From REEB95 sp963762425 (GTDB lineage: Bacteria; Pseudomonadota; Alphaproteobacteria; ATCC43930; CGMCC-115725), in the NCBI GenBank assembly GCA_963762425.1, contig CAVXKY010000019.1, positions 62,001 through 126,000 on the forward strand: a stretch of DNA of 64,000 nucleotides, written 5' to 3'. Position numbers and translations under genes: made by a program. How positions within the stretch are numbered: position 1 is the stretch's first letter; the number at the start of each line of letters is the position of its first letter. Below are positions 18,781 through 26,999 of the stretch, one piece after another. The notes under the pieces are model-generated. The model worked only from the letters and a program-made list of their open reading frames with translations, was not told the DNA's origin and made no database searches.

Positions 18781-19530
18781 ATGCCGGAACCCGTTGCCGT
18801 GCTCCATCTGCGCCGCCTCGGCGGCGCGCTGTTGGACCTGCTGCTGCCGCCGCGTTGCCTCAGATGCAACGAGCCGGTAAGCGACCAGGGCGCGCTCTGC
18901 GCCCCATGCTGGAACAAGATCGGCTTCATCGGCGCGGCCTGTTGCGACAGCTGCGGCCTGCCCTTCGATCTCGATCTCGGTCCAGGCACGCTCTGCGCCC
19001 TGTGCGCGCGCGACCAGCCGCCCTTTGCCCGGGCGCGCTCGGCCATGCGCTACGACGAGGAAAGCCGGCCGCTGGTGTTGGCCTTCAAGCACGGCGACCG
19101 GCTGCAACTCGCGCCGTCGCTGGGTCAGTTCATGCGCCGCGCCGGGGCCGCCTTGCTCGCCGAAACCGATGTGATCGTCCCGGTGCCCTTGCATTGGATG
19201 CGGCTCTTCACGCGCCGCTACAACCAGGCGGCGGTGCTGGCCCATGCGGTCGGCCGGGCGAGCGGCATCAAGGTGGGCGCCGACTGGTTGCAACGCCGCC
19301 GCGCCACCCCGTCGCAGGGACGGCAAAGCCGCGCCGAGCGCAAGCGCAACGTCGCCGGCGCCTTCGCCATGAAGCCGGGCCGCTTGGTTGCGGGCTTGCG
19401 CGTGCTGTTGGTCGACGACGTGCTCACCACCGGCGCCACCGCGACGGAATGCGCCCGCGAACTGCTCAAGGCGGGGGCGGCGCGGGTCGAGGTGCTGACC
19501 CTGGCGCGCACGGCGCGTCCCGAGAATTGA
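18781..19530 (+). CDS. ComF family phosphoribosyltransferase-fold protein
   Basis: A 249-aa ComF-like protein. The N-terminus has paired cysteines forming a double zinc finger (CLRCN, CAPCW, CCDSCG, CALCA). The C-terminal phosphoribosyltransferase domain has the PRPP loop VLLVDDVLTTGATATEC. DVIVPVPLHWMRLFTRRYNQ is the typical middle block. ComF proteins are linked to DNA uptake in competent bacteria and recently to DNA processing, but alphaproteobacterial members are mostly uncharacterised. It is followed by grxC. Confidence 0.9.
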   Translation: MPEPVAVLHLRRLGGALLDLLLPPRCLRCNEPVSDQGALCAPCWNKIGFIGAACCDSCGLPFDLDLGPGTLCALCARDQPPFARARSAMRYDEESRPLVLAFKHGDRLQLAPSLGQFMRRAGAALLAETDVIVPVPLHWMRLFTRRYNQAAVLAHAVGRASGIKVGADWLQRRRATPSQGRQSRAERKRNVAGAFAMKPGRLVAGLRVLLVDDVLTTGATATECARELLKAGAARVEVLTLARTARPEN

Positions 19531-19578
19531 ACCGGAATCATTGATTTGCGGGCGGATTTCGCCCAAATAATGAATGCC

Positions 19579-19842
19579 ATGGCCAAGGTCGAGCTCTACA
19601 CCACCATGTTCTGTCCCTATTGCGCGCGGGCGCGCAGCCTGTTGGCCAAGAAGGGCGTGGATTACATCGACATCGACGTCATGGCCGATACATCCAAGTT
19701 CGACGAGATGCTGGCGCGTTCGGGCGGCCGCCAGACCGTGCCGCAGATCTTCATCGGCGGCCAACACATCGGCGGCTCGGACGAACTGGCGGCGCTCGAA
19801 CGGCAAGGCAAGCTCGACGCGCTGTTGGGTCTGAACCCATGA
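19579..19842 (+). CDS. grxC: glutaredoxin 3
   Basis: Small thiol-disulfide oxidoreductase that uses glutathione to reduce protein disulfides. At 87 aa it has the dithiol active site CPYC (residues 12-15), the GSH-binding TVPQIFI block and GGSDELAALERQGKL. ATG 19579 (MAKVELYTTMF) matches the family start; an in-frame ATG at 19570 would add three residues. Its stop overlaps the next start by ATGA. Confidence 0.94.
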   Translation: MAKVELYTTMFCPYCARARSLLAKKGVDYIDIDVMADTSKFDEMLARSGGRQTVPQIFIGGQHIGGSDELAALERQGKLDALLGLNP

Positions 19843-20702
19843 GCAAGGTTTTCCGGGCCGCCTGCGTGCAACTGACCTCCGGCCCCGAAATCGCGGCCAA
19901 TATCGCGGATGCCTCCGCTCTCGTCCGCCGCGCGCGCGCGCAAGGCGCGGATTTCATCCTCACGCCCGAAGTGAGCGACATGATCGAGCCCAAGCGCGAT
20001 CGCGCCTTGGACAAGGCCAAGCCCGAAAGCGAGCACGCGATGCTGGCCGCGTTCCAGGCATTGGCGCGCGAGACCGGGACGTGGCTGCTGCTGGGGTCGG
20101 CGGTGCTGCGCGACCCGGGCGCCGAGCTTCTATCCAACCGCTCCTTCCTCATCGCGCCCTCGGGCGAGATCGTCCAGCGTTACGACAAGATCCACATGTT
20201 CGACGTCGATCTCCAGACCGGCGAAAGCCACCGCGAATCCAAGACCTACCGCGCCGGCGGCCAAGCCGCGCTCGCCGAACTGCCCTGGGGCGTGCTCGGC
20301 ATGACCGTGTGCTACGATCTGCGCTTCCCGCAGCTCTACCGCGCGCTCGCCAAGGCCGGGGCGGATTTCCTCTCCGTGCCCTCGGCCTTCACCGTGCCCA
20401 CCGGCAAGGCGCATTGGCACGTGCTGCTGCGCGCCCGCGCCATCGAGACCGGCTGCTTCGTCTTCGCCCCGGCGCAATCCGGCGAGCATGGCGGCGGCAG
20501 GCGGACCTACGGCCACAGCCTGATCGTCTCGCCCTGGGGCGAGATCCTGGCCGAAGCCGAGGACGGTCCCGGCATGATCCTGGCGACGATCGATCCGGCC
20601 AAAATCGCCGAAGCGCGCCGCGCCATTGCGGCGCTCACCCACGACCGGCCCTTCGCCGCGCCAAAACGCGGGGCCAAGCAGGGCCCCGCCGCCGCCGAAT
20701 AG
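19839..20702 (+). CDS. carbon-nitrogen hydrolase (Nit1-like, deaminated-glutathione amidase family)
   Basis: Nitrilase-superfamily amidase of 287 aa. The catalytic triad is visible: E44 in ILTPEVSDM, K near 116 in RYDKIHMFDVD, and C near 158 in MTVCYDLRFPQLY. Nit1-type members repair deaminated glutathione. Coupling by a 4-base overlap to glutaredoxin supports a glutathione-related role, but this is inference. The C-terminus ends in a short Lys/Ala-rich tail. Confidence 0.9.
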   Translation: MSKVFRAACVQLTSGPEIAANIADASALVRRARAQGADFILTPEVSDMIEPKRDRALDKAKPESEHAMLAAFQALARETGTWLLLGSAVLRDPGAELLSNRSFLIAPSGEIVQRYDKIHMFDVDLQTGESHRESKTYRAGGQAALAELPWGVLGMTVCYDLRFPQLYRALAKAGADFLSVPSAFTVPTGKAHWHVLLRARAIETGCFVFAPAQSGEHGGGRRTYGHSLIVSPWGEILAEAEDGPGMILATIDPAKIAEARRAIAALTHDRPFAAPKRGAKQGPAAAE

Positions 20703-20756
20703 CGGGACGAAAACCCGCCGATCGGGGCCGGGCAAAGCCCGCGGCTCTATGCGATG

Positions 20757-21083
20757 TCAGTCGGTTCCGCCGAGCAGGCTTTCGCCGGGCGGGGATTCGA
20801 GTTGCGCGGCGCGCCGGATCGATTCCTGCTCGAACCCGAGCCAGCGCAGTTTCAGGATAAGCCCGCGATGCTCATGCTCCGTCGTCGGTTGCGTGCGGTC
20901 CGGTTCGTGCCGTTCGGAAGGTGGTGCCATCATCAACGCCTCCGTAAACTCGGGTTCCTGTCCGGCGGCAACGGCCGACGGGTGCATCAAGGCCGGCGGC
21001 GGCTTGCCGCAGCCGGCGCGCTTGATGTCGTCGCGCGATTCACCGAAGGCTTCTTTTGGACGCCCCACCATGGTACGCGGCAT
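20757..21083 (-). CDS. hypothetical protein
   Basis: A 108-aa frame in an otherwise empty stretch of about 590 bases (20703-21291). Nothing is recognised for most of it. The C-terminal GLILKLRWLGFEQESIRRAA reads as a plausible amphipathic helix, the kind seen in short conserved alphaproteobacterial proteins. Codon use is ordinary. A second in-frame start lies at 21071 (MVGRPKEAFGES). It may be a real small gene or a chance frame; no other feature was seen in the region. Confidence 0.4.
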   Translation of the reverse strand: MPRTMVGRPKEAFGESRDDIKRAGCGKPPPALMHPSAVAAGQEPEFTEALMMAPPSERHEPDRTQPTTEHEHRGLILKLRWLGFEQESIRRAAQLESPPGESLLGGTD

Positions 21084-21291
21084 GGCCCGCGACCGTATTC
21101 ATGCGAAACACCCAACCCACGGCCGAAACCACCGTAACCGCGCCATCTTCATCCGGAAATGAGGCTTTTTTTCGATGCCCCGGATAAAAACGGTTTTAGA
21201 TCGCAAAAATTTCGGCAGGCCATGCCTTTTGCGGGCGGACAATCGGGCAAAACTCGACTATGAATTGCCATCGGCCTGTAAGGATTCTGCA

Positions 21292-22326
21292 ATGCCGGTC
21301 CTGTTAGCCCGCGATATCATGACCAAGGCGGTGGTGACCGCTTCGCCCGACGCGCCGGCGACCGAGATCGCGCGCTTGCTGCTCGAACACCATATCAGCG
21401 CGCTGCCGATCGTCGATGCCGGCGGCGCGCCGGTGGGCATCGTCAGCGAGGGCGACATCATCGGCCGCAGCCAGCCCGATCGCGTGGCGCGGCGCGATTG
21501 GTGGCTGGAGATGCTGGCGGAGGGCGAGGAACTCAGTCCCGATTTCCTGGCGAACCTGCGCGCGCCGGTCCGCCGCGCGCGCGACATCATGTCGAGCCCG
21601 GTCATCGCCGTCGGCGACGACACCGATGCTGGCGCGATCGCCCGCCTGCTCATTCAATACGGCATCAAACGCGTGCCGGTGGTGCATGAGGGGCGGATCG
21701 TGGGGATCGTCAGCCGCGCGAATCTGCTGCCGCTGGTGGCGGAGATGGGCGAAGCGAAGCCGTCGCCCGAGAAGGCGGGAGCCGCCATCTATGGATTGTT
21801 GACCGGCGTGATCGCCGGGATCGACCGGCATTTCCAGTCACCCCGCGGCCAGCCGGCCGCGCTCGCGCCGGGCGCGGGGCACGTCGCGCCGGCCGAATCG
21901 GGCTTCACCGTGGCCGATTTCCGCGGGCTGGTCGGCGACTTCAAGCAGCAAGCGGCGGCGCGCGAAAGCGCCGCCGGCCGCGAAGCCGCCGAACGCCGGC
22001 GCGCGCGCGTCCAGGAGCTGGTGAGCGTGCATATCGACGACGATTCCTGGCAAAGGCTGTTGCAGGGCGCCCGCGAGGCGGCGGAGCACGGCGCCAAGGA
22101 ATTTTTGCTGCTGCGCTTCCCGGCCGGCCTGACCAGCGACGGCGGCCGCGAAATCAACGCGCCGCTGCCGAGTTGGCCCGAAACCCTGCGCGGCGAGGCG
22201 GCCGAGATTTTCCTGCGCTGGGAACGCGACCTGAAGCCGCGCGGCTTTCATCTGATCGCCCGGGTGCTCGATTTCCCCGGCGGCATGCCGGGCGATATCG
22301 GACTGTTTCTGGTTTGGGGCGATTAG
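21292..22326 (+). CDS. CBS-pair protein with uncharacterised C-terminal domain
   Basis: A 344-aa cytoplasmic protein. Residues 1-150 form a CBS pair: RDIMTKAVVTASPDAPATEI, HHISALPIVDAGGAPVGIVS, then RDIMSSPVIAVGDDTDAGAI and YGIKRVPVVHEGRIVGIVSR. CBS pairs bind adenine nucleotides. The second half is a separate domain with LVSVHIDDDSWQRLLQGARE, GAKEFLLLRFPAGLTSDGGR, EAAEIFLRWERDLKPRGFH and a C-terminal FPGGMPGDIGLFLVWG; I do not recognise it. AAGGA at 21280-21284 selects ATG 21292. It is probably an energy- or nucleotide-sensing regulator; the output is unknown. Confidence 0.85.
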   Translation: MPVLLARDIMTKAVVTASPDAPATEIARLLLEHHISALPIVDAGGAPVGIVSEGDIIGRSQPDRVARRDWWLEMLAEGEELSPDFLANLRAPVRRARDIMSSPVIAVGDDTDAGAIARLLIQYGIKRVPVVHEGRIVGIVSRANLLPLVAEMGEAKPSPEKAGAAIYGLLTGVIAGIDRHFQSPRGQPAALAPGAGHVAPAESGFTVADFRGLVGDFKQQAAARESAAGREAAERRRARVQELVSVHIDDDSWQRLLQGAREAAEHGAKEFLLLRFPAGLTSDGGREINAPLPSWPETLRGEAAEIFLRWERDLKPRGFHLIARVLDFPGGMPGDIGLFLVWGD

Positions 22327-22462
22327 GCTTATCGCGCGACCGGGAACCCGGGAATTGAATGAAACGCCGGACGCGCCGCGTGCTTCCGAGGAACCCCGCC
22401 ATCTGCTATCGTTTCCGCGGCCCTGAATCGGCCTCGAGGCATCTCCGAAAGAGAGGGAACGG

Positions 22463-23233
22463 ATGGCGGCGGAACGGCAAGCATCGGTCATATCCCCGGT
22501 CGGCGGGCGCGGGCGCTACGACGCCCTGATGGACGTGGTGCACAGCCGCATCACCACCCGCGCGTTCGATCCAACCTTCGCGGTGCCGCGCGAGCATTAT
22601 GAAATGATCCTGGAGGCGGCGCGTCACGCGCCTTCGGGCGCCAATGCCCAGCCTTGGCACTTCATCGTCATCACGGACCAAGGTCTGAAGCAGAAGATCA
22701 TGGAATATTTCGTCGCGGAGCAACGCTTCCGGGCCAAGCTCAAGATGAAATTTCCGACTCCGGATTATCGCGGCCTCGGCACGGCGCCCGGGTTCATCGT
22801 CATCGTCAGCGATTTCCGCTGGGTCAAGGCTTTCCCCGTCCTGAAGGACGACAAATCCGACCTCAATCGGATGTACAAGGAAAACGCCGAACGCATTCTG
22901 CTGCAAAGCGTCGCCGCCGCGACCATGTCGGCGCATCTCGCCGCCGCCGCGCTTGGTTACAACGTCTGGTGGGTCACCGCCATCGGCCAGGAAAAGGCGC
23001 AGGCCGCCATGAAGCCGCTGCTCGGCATACCCGAGGAACTCTCGGTGCTGGACATCATGTGTTTCGGCCCGCCGGTGAAGCCGCCCTATAAACGCTGGAA
23101 GAAGGAGCTCGGCGACATCGTCAATTGGAACCGGTTCGATCCGGCGCATTTCATGACCGACGCCCAGATCGAGGACTGGATCGAGAATAAACGCCACCAC
23201 ATCATGTACAAGGACGCCAAGAACATCGACTAG
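22463..23233 (+). CDS. nitroreductase family protein
   Basis: FMN-dependent oxidoreductase of the nitroreductase superfamily, 256 aa. HSRITTRAFDPTFAVPREHY and ILEAARHAPSGANAQPWHFI are the FMN-binding N-terminal blocks. NAERILLQSVAAATMSAHLA and the C-terminal ELSVLDIMCFGPPVKPPYK complete the fold. ATG 22463 is preceded by GAGAGGGA at a good distance. The 20-residue leader before MDVVHSR is not conserved in the family. The substrate cannot be predicted. It stands alone between divergent and convergent neighbours. Confidence 0.9.
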   Translation: MAAERQASVISPVGGRGRYDALMDVVHSRITTRAFDPTFAVPREHYEMILEAARHAPSGANAQPWHFIVITDQGLKQKIMEYFVAEQRFRAKLKMKFPTPDYRGLGTAPGFIVIVSDFRWVKAFPVLKDDKSDLNRMYKENAERILLQSVAAATMSAHLAAAALGYNVWWVTAIGQEKAQAAMKPLLGIPEELSVLDIMCFGPPVKPPYKRWKKELGDIVNWNRFDPAHFMTDAQIEDWIENKRHHIMYKDAKNID

Positions 23234-23266
23234 GGCGGTTTGAAATCCGCCACGGCGCGAAGCCGC

Positions 23267-23605
23267 TCAGTGCAGGCTTCCGGCCACGCCGCCGCCGTAA
23301 CCGGCCGTGCCGGTCGAGCCGCTCAACCCGGCGCTGCCGTAATCGCCCGAGCTGAATCCCGGCCCGCTGTTGTTGTACTGGTACTGGCTGGCGCCGACCT
23401 GGCCGCTCGACTGGGAGCTGTTGCCGGTGGCGCCGAGGCCGGTGGCCCCGACCGAGCTGTTGCCCTGAATGCCGACGGTGTTGACGCCGCCGCCGCCCAT
23501 GGTCGGGCTGCCGCCGTTCATGCTCTGCGCCGGCGCGTTCTGCGCCGCGGCCAAGAGCAGCGCCGCCGCGGCAGCCGCGCCGGCAAACCAGGAAAAATTC
23601 TTCAT
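23267..23605 (-). CDS. small secreted Gly/Ser-rich protein
   Basis: A 112-aa protein with a signal peptide (WFAGAAAAAALLLAAAQNAPA, then QSMNGG). The mature part is almost entirely Gly, Ser, Asn, Gln and Thr (VGIQGNSSVGATGLGATGNS, GDYGSAGLSGSTGTAGYGGG), low in charge. Such composition suggests an extracellular or periplasmic disordered protein. No family is recognised. GGAGA before ATG 23605 gives the start. It lies downstream of two other small secreted proteins on the same strand. Confidence 0.7.
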   Translation of the reverse strand: MKNFSWFAGAAAAAALLLAAAQNAPAQSMNGGSPTMGGGGVNTVGIQGNSSVGATGLGATGNSSQSSGQVGASQYQYNNSGPGFSSGDYGSAGLSGSTGTAGYGGGVAGSLH

Positions 23606-23620
23606 CGCCGTCTCCATCGA

Positions 23621-24031
23621 TTATTTGTGCATGACATGGCCGCGGCCGTTTCCGCCCGCTCCAACCAGCGCCTTGCCGTCCTGCGCCCAATACATGTCGA
23701 AGTAACTGTTGACCTCGCTCCCATCGCCGAAGGCGACGGTCCCGCTGAAATGGTATGTCCCGCCAGCATCCGCCCAGACCGTATAGTGTCCCTTTCTCGA
23801 CAGATTACCACAGGAAGCGGTCAGAACGGCGGTCCAATGCGCGCCGTCCGAAGCCTGGGGCGCGCTCACCTCGATCGGCCCGGCGCAGCCGGGACCGAGT
23901 TCCAGGACCCATTGGCCGGATATGTCGCGCGGCCGCGCGGAATTCGATCCGGATTCCTGTCCCCAGCCCAGGGGCGCGGCGGCGAACAGCGCCACGGCGG
24001 CCAGGACCAGCGGCTTGATCGGGATATACAT
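23621..24031 (-). CDS. small secreted protein of unknown function
   Basis: A 136-aa protein with a signal peptide (LVLAAVALFAAAPLGWG). The mature part starts DISGQWVLELGPGCAGPIEV and continues with alternating strands (HWTAVLTASCGNLSRKGHYT, GTYHFSGTVAFGDGSEVNSY). The GxW opening and strand pattern resemble a small beta barrel. Two cysteines could form a disulfide. An AGGGA site precedes ATG 24031. It ends 15 bases before the next small secreted gene, so the two may be co-transcribed. Confidence 0.7.
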   Translation of the reverse strand: MYIPIKPLVLAAVALFAAAPLGWGQESGSNSARPRDISGQWVLELGPGCAGPIEVSAPQASDGAHWTAVLTASCGNLSRKGHYTVWADAGGTYHFSGTVAFGDGSEVNSYFDMYWAQDGKALVGAGGNGRGHVMHK

Positions 24032-24176
24032 GAATTTCCCTTTACCCGGCACCGCGGCGGCAACCGAGCCGCGGCCTATCTCCCGCCAATATTTATAGCG
24101 GATAGTGCGGGCCGGTTTGCCACCTTATGTTGGTGACGGCTTTGCCGCCGGATGCTTGGGGCTACGGCGCGCCGCG

Positions 24177-24611
24177 TTACGGGCGCGTGAAAACGATGCT
24201 GGCGCCCCGGTGGCCCACCGCGTCGAGGGAATATCCCTCCATCCGGTTTCCGTTCAGCGTCACGTAAAACCGGTCCGGCGACCAATCGGAAACATTCCGG
24301 TCGGCGCTGGTGGGATTGGAACACTCGATGCGCACCTGATTGCCGGCCACGGTGAGGAGAACGTCCTCGAGGACGGTTCCACCCTTGGCCGGGCGTATGG
24401 TCAGGCGTCCGCTGAAGGTGACGTTATTGACCGGGGCCGTCACGTCCAGGATGCCCGAGTAGTTGTCGCTGGCGCCTTGCCAGGCGAAGCTCCACTTGCC
24501 CTGGACGCCGGTTTGCGCTTGCGCGGATGCGGCACCGAGAATCAGAAGCAATCCCGCCAGGCAAGCGGCGCGCAGCAATTCCCGGCGCGGCCAAGTCGAT
24601 GATTTTCCCAT
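24177..24611 (-). CDS. small secreted protein with GKW opening
   Basis: A 144-aa protein. The signal peptide has a WPRRELLRAACLAGLLLILG core and an AQAQ cleavage region; the RR is suggestive of Tat but lacks the usual following motif. The mature part, VQGKWSFAWQGASDNYSGIL, VTFSGRLTIRPAKGGTVLED and RFYVTLNGNRMEGYSLD, looks all-beta. It has the same layout as the neighbouring secreted protein (signal, GxW, beta strands), so they may be distant paralogues. GAGGGAA precedes ATG 24611. No family is recognised. Confidence 0.7.
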   Translation of the reverse strand: MGKSSTWPRRELLRAACLAGLLLILGAASAQAQTGVQGKWSFAWQGASDNYSGILDVTAPVNNVTFSGRLTIRPAKGGTVLEDVLLTVAGNQVRIECSNPTSADRNVSDWSPDRFYVTLNGNRMEGYSLDAVGHRGASIVFTRP

Positions 24612-24731
24612 GTTCCCTCTTCGCTCCACTTCCGGCGTCCCGGTTTCATCGGCGGAATTTCAGCATGACCTCGGACGGCGATCGCGCATTGACCTAGATC
24701 AAGCTTCGGCCGGACATCGGCCGCCGCGCGG

Positions 24732-24944
24732 CTAGTCCTCGCGTTTCTCCGTGGTGTCGGTGGTCATGCCCAGCACTTCGTAGATCGGGCACCAGCCGCC
24801 GATCGCGGTCAGGATCGGGAACAAGGCGATCACGGCGAGCCAGCGCGGATCCACCTGCCAGAGGAAAATCGCGGCGACGATCGCCAGGCCGATGACGATC
24901 CGGGTCACGCGGTCGTGCCAGCCGACATTGCATTTCACCGCCAT
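24732..24944 (-). CDS. DUF2892 (YgaP-like) membrane protein
   Basis: A 70-aa inner-membrane protein with the DUF2892 pattern: MAVKCNVGWHDRVTRIVIG, a first helix (LAIVAAIFLWQV), a second helix (LAVIALFPILTAIGG) and the conserved WCPIYEVLG. In YgaP this module is fused to rhodanese; alone, its function is unknown. GGAGG 5 bases before ATG 24944 fixes the start. Confidence 0.88.
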   Translation of the reverse strand: MAVKCNVGWHDRVTRIVIGLAIVAAIFLWQVDPRWLAVIALFPILTAIGGWCPIYEVLGMTTDTTEKRED

Positions 24945-24973
24945 CGTCACCTCCATAACCGGGCCAAGCCGCA

Positions 24974-25510
24974 TTATAGACCCTTTCGCGCCGCGATGCG
25001 CTGCAAGGTGGCCGGGCGCGGCTCTTGGAACACGCCCTCCTCGAAGGCGATCAGCTCGAGCGTCCCGGCATAGGCCAGGCGCAATTCGTTAGGCTCAAGC
25101 AGGAAATCCGGGTTGCTCGGCTTCCCGAACCGTTCCTGGCCGCGCATAAAGGTCTCGTAGATCAGCACGCCGCCGGGCGCCAGCGAAGCGGCCAGCATGG
25201 GCAATAAGGGGCGGTGGAGGTAACTCGCCGCCACGATGCCGTCATAGCCCTGCCCCAGGCGCCAGGGCCCGCCGTCTTCCAGATCGAGCTCGACCACGCG
25301 GCAGGCCGGATAGGCTCCGAAGGCGGTTCGGAGCGCAACGGCGTCGCGGTCCACCGCGACCACATTCAGCCCCCGGGCCAGCAGCAGGGCGGTGTGCCGC
25401 CCCGCCCCCGCCGCCAGGTCGAGCACAAGCCCGCCTGGCCGGATCAAGCCGATAAACCGCTCGACCCAGGGCGAAGGCGCCGACTCCGCCCGATGACCGG
25501 AAGGCTGCAT
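24974..25510 (-). CDS. class I SAM-dependent methyltransferase (TehB-like)
   Basis: A 178-aa methyltransferase. Motif I is LVLDLAAGAGRHTALLLARG, followed by the acidic residue in VVAVDRDAVAL. YDGIVAASYLHRPLLPMLAA and APGGVLIYETFMRGQERFGK are the motif IV and post-motif regions of the TehB/Cyclopropane-like short methyltransferases. The substrate is unknown. The start at ATG 25510 gives a compact, complete domain. It diverges from pgk. Confidence 0.85.
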   Translation of the reverse strand: MQPSGHRAESAPSPWVERFIGLIRPGGLVLDLAAGAGRHTALLLARGLNVVAVDRDAVALRTAFGAYPACRVVELDLEDGGPWRLGQGYDGIVAASYLHRPLLPMLAASLAPGGVLIYETFMRGQERFGKPSNPDFLLEPNELRLAYAGTLELIAFEEGVFQEPRPATLQRIAARKGL

Positions 25511-25595
25511 TAGCGCTTGACCATTCGGGCCGGCAAAACCATCTTCACCCCGCCCTTTCCCGGCCCATCCCGAAAGCCCCCAGCAGCATATCCCG

Positions 25596-26792
25596 ATGCC
25601 CCGCTTCCTGACCCTCGACGACCTCGATGCCAAGGGCAAGCGGGTCCTCGTCCGCGCCGATCTCAACGTGCCGGTGAAGGACGGCCGCGTCGCCGACCAA
25701 ACGCGAATCGCCCGGCTCGCCCCCACCATCCGCGAACTGGCCGAGAAGGGCGCGATGGTGGTGGTCATCTCGCATTTCGGCCGGCCCAAGGGCAAGCCCG
25801 ATCCGGCGCTGTCGCTGAAACCGATCGCCCAGCCGCTGTCCGAGGCGCTGCAACGGCGCCACGTCGTCTTCGCCGAGGATTGCATCGGGCCCCGGGCCAA
25901 GGCGGCGGTCGACGGGCTGAAGCCGGGCGAGATCGCGCTCTTGGAAAACCTCCGCTTCCACAAGGAAGAGGAAGCGAACGATCCGGTCTTCGCCAAGGCG
26001 CTCGCCGCGCTCGCCGACATCTATGTCGACGACGCCTTCTCCTGCGCCCACCGCGCCCATGCCTCGGTCGAGGCGGTGGCGCATCTGCTGCCGGCCTATG
26101 CCGGGCGGCTGATGGAGGCGGAGTTGAAGGCGCTCTCCGCCGCGCTCGAACATCCGCAACATCCGGTGGCGGCCATCGTCGGCGGCGCCAAGGTCTCGAC
26201 CAAGCTCGCCATGCTGCATTTCCTCGCCGCCAAGGTGCAGGTCCTGATCATCGGCGGCGCCATGGCCAATACCCTGCTGCTGGCCGAAGGGCGCGGCGTC
26301 GGAAAATCGCTGGTCGAGCGCGACCTGCTCGACGGGGCGCGGCGGTTGCGCGGCGAGGCGGAGAAGGCCGGCTGCGAACTGGTCCTGCCGGTCGACGCGG
26401 TGGTGGCGTCGGCATTGAAACCGGGCGTCGCGGTCCAAACCGTGTCCATCGGCCAGGTGCCGGAGGATTCCATGATCCTCGACATCGGCCCGCGGACGAC
26501 GGCGCTCATCGCCGAAAAGCTGGCGTCCTGCCGTACGCTGGTGTGGAACGGGCCGCTCGGCGCCTTCGAGATCAAGCCCTTCGACCAGGGCACCTCCGTC
26601 ATCGCCAATCTCGTCGCCGAACTGACTCAAGCAAGGCGGCTGCTGAGCGTCGCCGGCGGCGGCGACACGGTGGCGGCGCTGGCGGCGGCGGGCGTTACCG
26701 GCAAGCTCAGCTATGTCTCGGCCGCGGGCGGGGCCTTTCTCGAATGGCTCGAAGGCCGCGATCTGCCGGGCATCCAGGCGCTGAAGCGCTAG
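25596..26792 (+). CDS. pgk: phosphoglycerate kinase
   Basis: Glycolytic/gluconeogenic enzyme transferring phosphate between 1,3-bisphosphoglycerate and ADP. The 398-aa protein has RVLVRADLNVPVKDGRVAD, the substrate-binding HFGRPKG, LLENLRFHKEEEANDP, GGAKVSTKLAMLHFL and the C-terminal nucleotide site GGGDTVAALAAAG. It stands alone, without gap or fba neighbours. A strong hairpin follows 60 bases after the stop. Confidence 0.96.
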   Translation: MPRFLTLDDLDAKGKRVLVRADLNVPVKDGRVADQTRIARLAPTIRELAEKGAMVVVISHFGRPKGKPDPALSLKPIAQPLSEALQRRHVVFAEDCIGPRAKAAVDGLKPGEIALLENLRFHKEEEANDPVFAKALAALADIYVDDAFSCAHRAHASVEAVAHLLPAYAGRLMEAELKALSAALEHPQHPVAAIVGGAKVSTKLAMLHFLAAKVQVLIIGGAMANTLLLAEGRGVGKSLVERDLLDGARRLRGEAEKAGCELVLPVDAVVASALKPGVAVQTVSIGQVPEDSMILDIGPRTTALIAEKLASCRTLVWNGPLGAFEIKPFDQGTSVIANLVAELTQARRLLSVAGGGDTVAALAAAGVTGKLSYVSAAGGAFLEWLEGRDLPGIQALKR

Positions 26793-26854
26793 AACGCAAA
26801 CGCTGGCGTGGCGTCTCGGTTTGACGCTGCATGGACATCCTGCGTCCTACATCC

Positions 26855-26897
26855 CCTCATCCTGAGCTTGTCGAGGGACGACGGGCTCAGGATGAGG
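26855..26897. repeat. palindromic intergenic repeat (possible pgk terminator)
   Basis: CCTCATCCTGAGC at 26855-26867 and its perfect complement GCTCAGGATGAGG at 26885-26897 form a 13-bp stem. The loop begins TTGTCGAGG. This sequence is a widely seen alphaproteobacterial intergenic palindrome. Placed 60 bases after pgk, it may also stop transcription, though it lacks a T-run. Confidence 0.75.
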
Positions 26898-26926
26898 AAA
26901 CATTGTCGATGGCATTAAGAAAAACG

Positions 26927-26950
26927 CCTCACCCTGAGCTTGTCGAAGGG
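26927..26950. repeat. second, half copy of the same repeat
   Basis: CCTCACCCTGAGCTTGTCGA at 26927 repeats the left arm and loop of the palindrome at 26855 with one mismatch, but no matching right arm follows. It lies just after the last codons' end region of the convergent glutathione-transferase gene. Confidence 0.65.
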
Positions 26951-26999
26951 CGCACGACGCCTGTCCAGCACTCAACACGAGACACCACCAACCCAAGCG

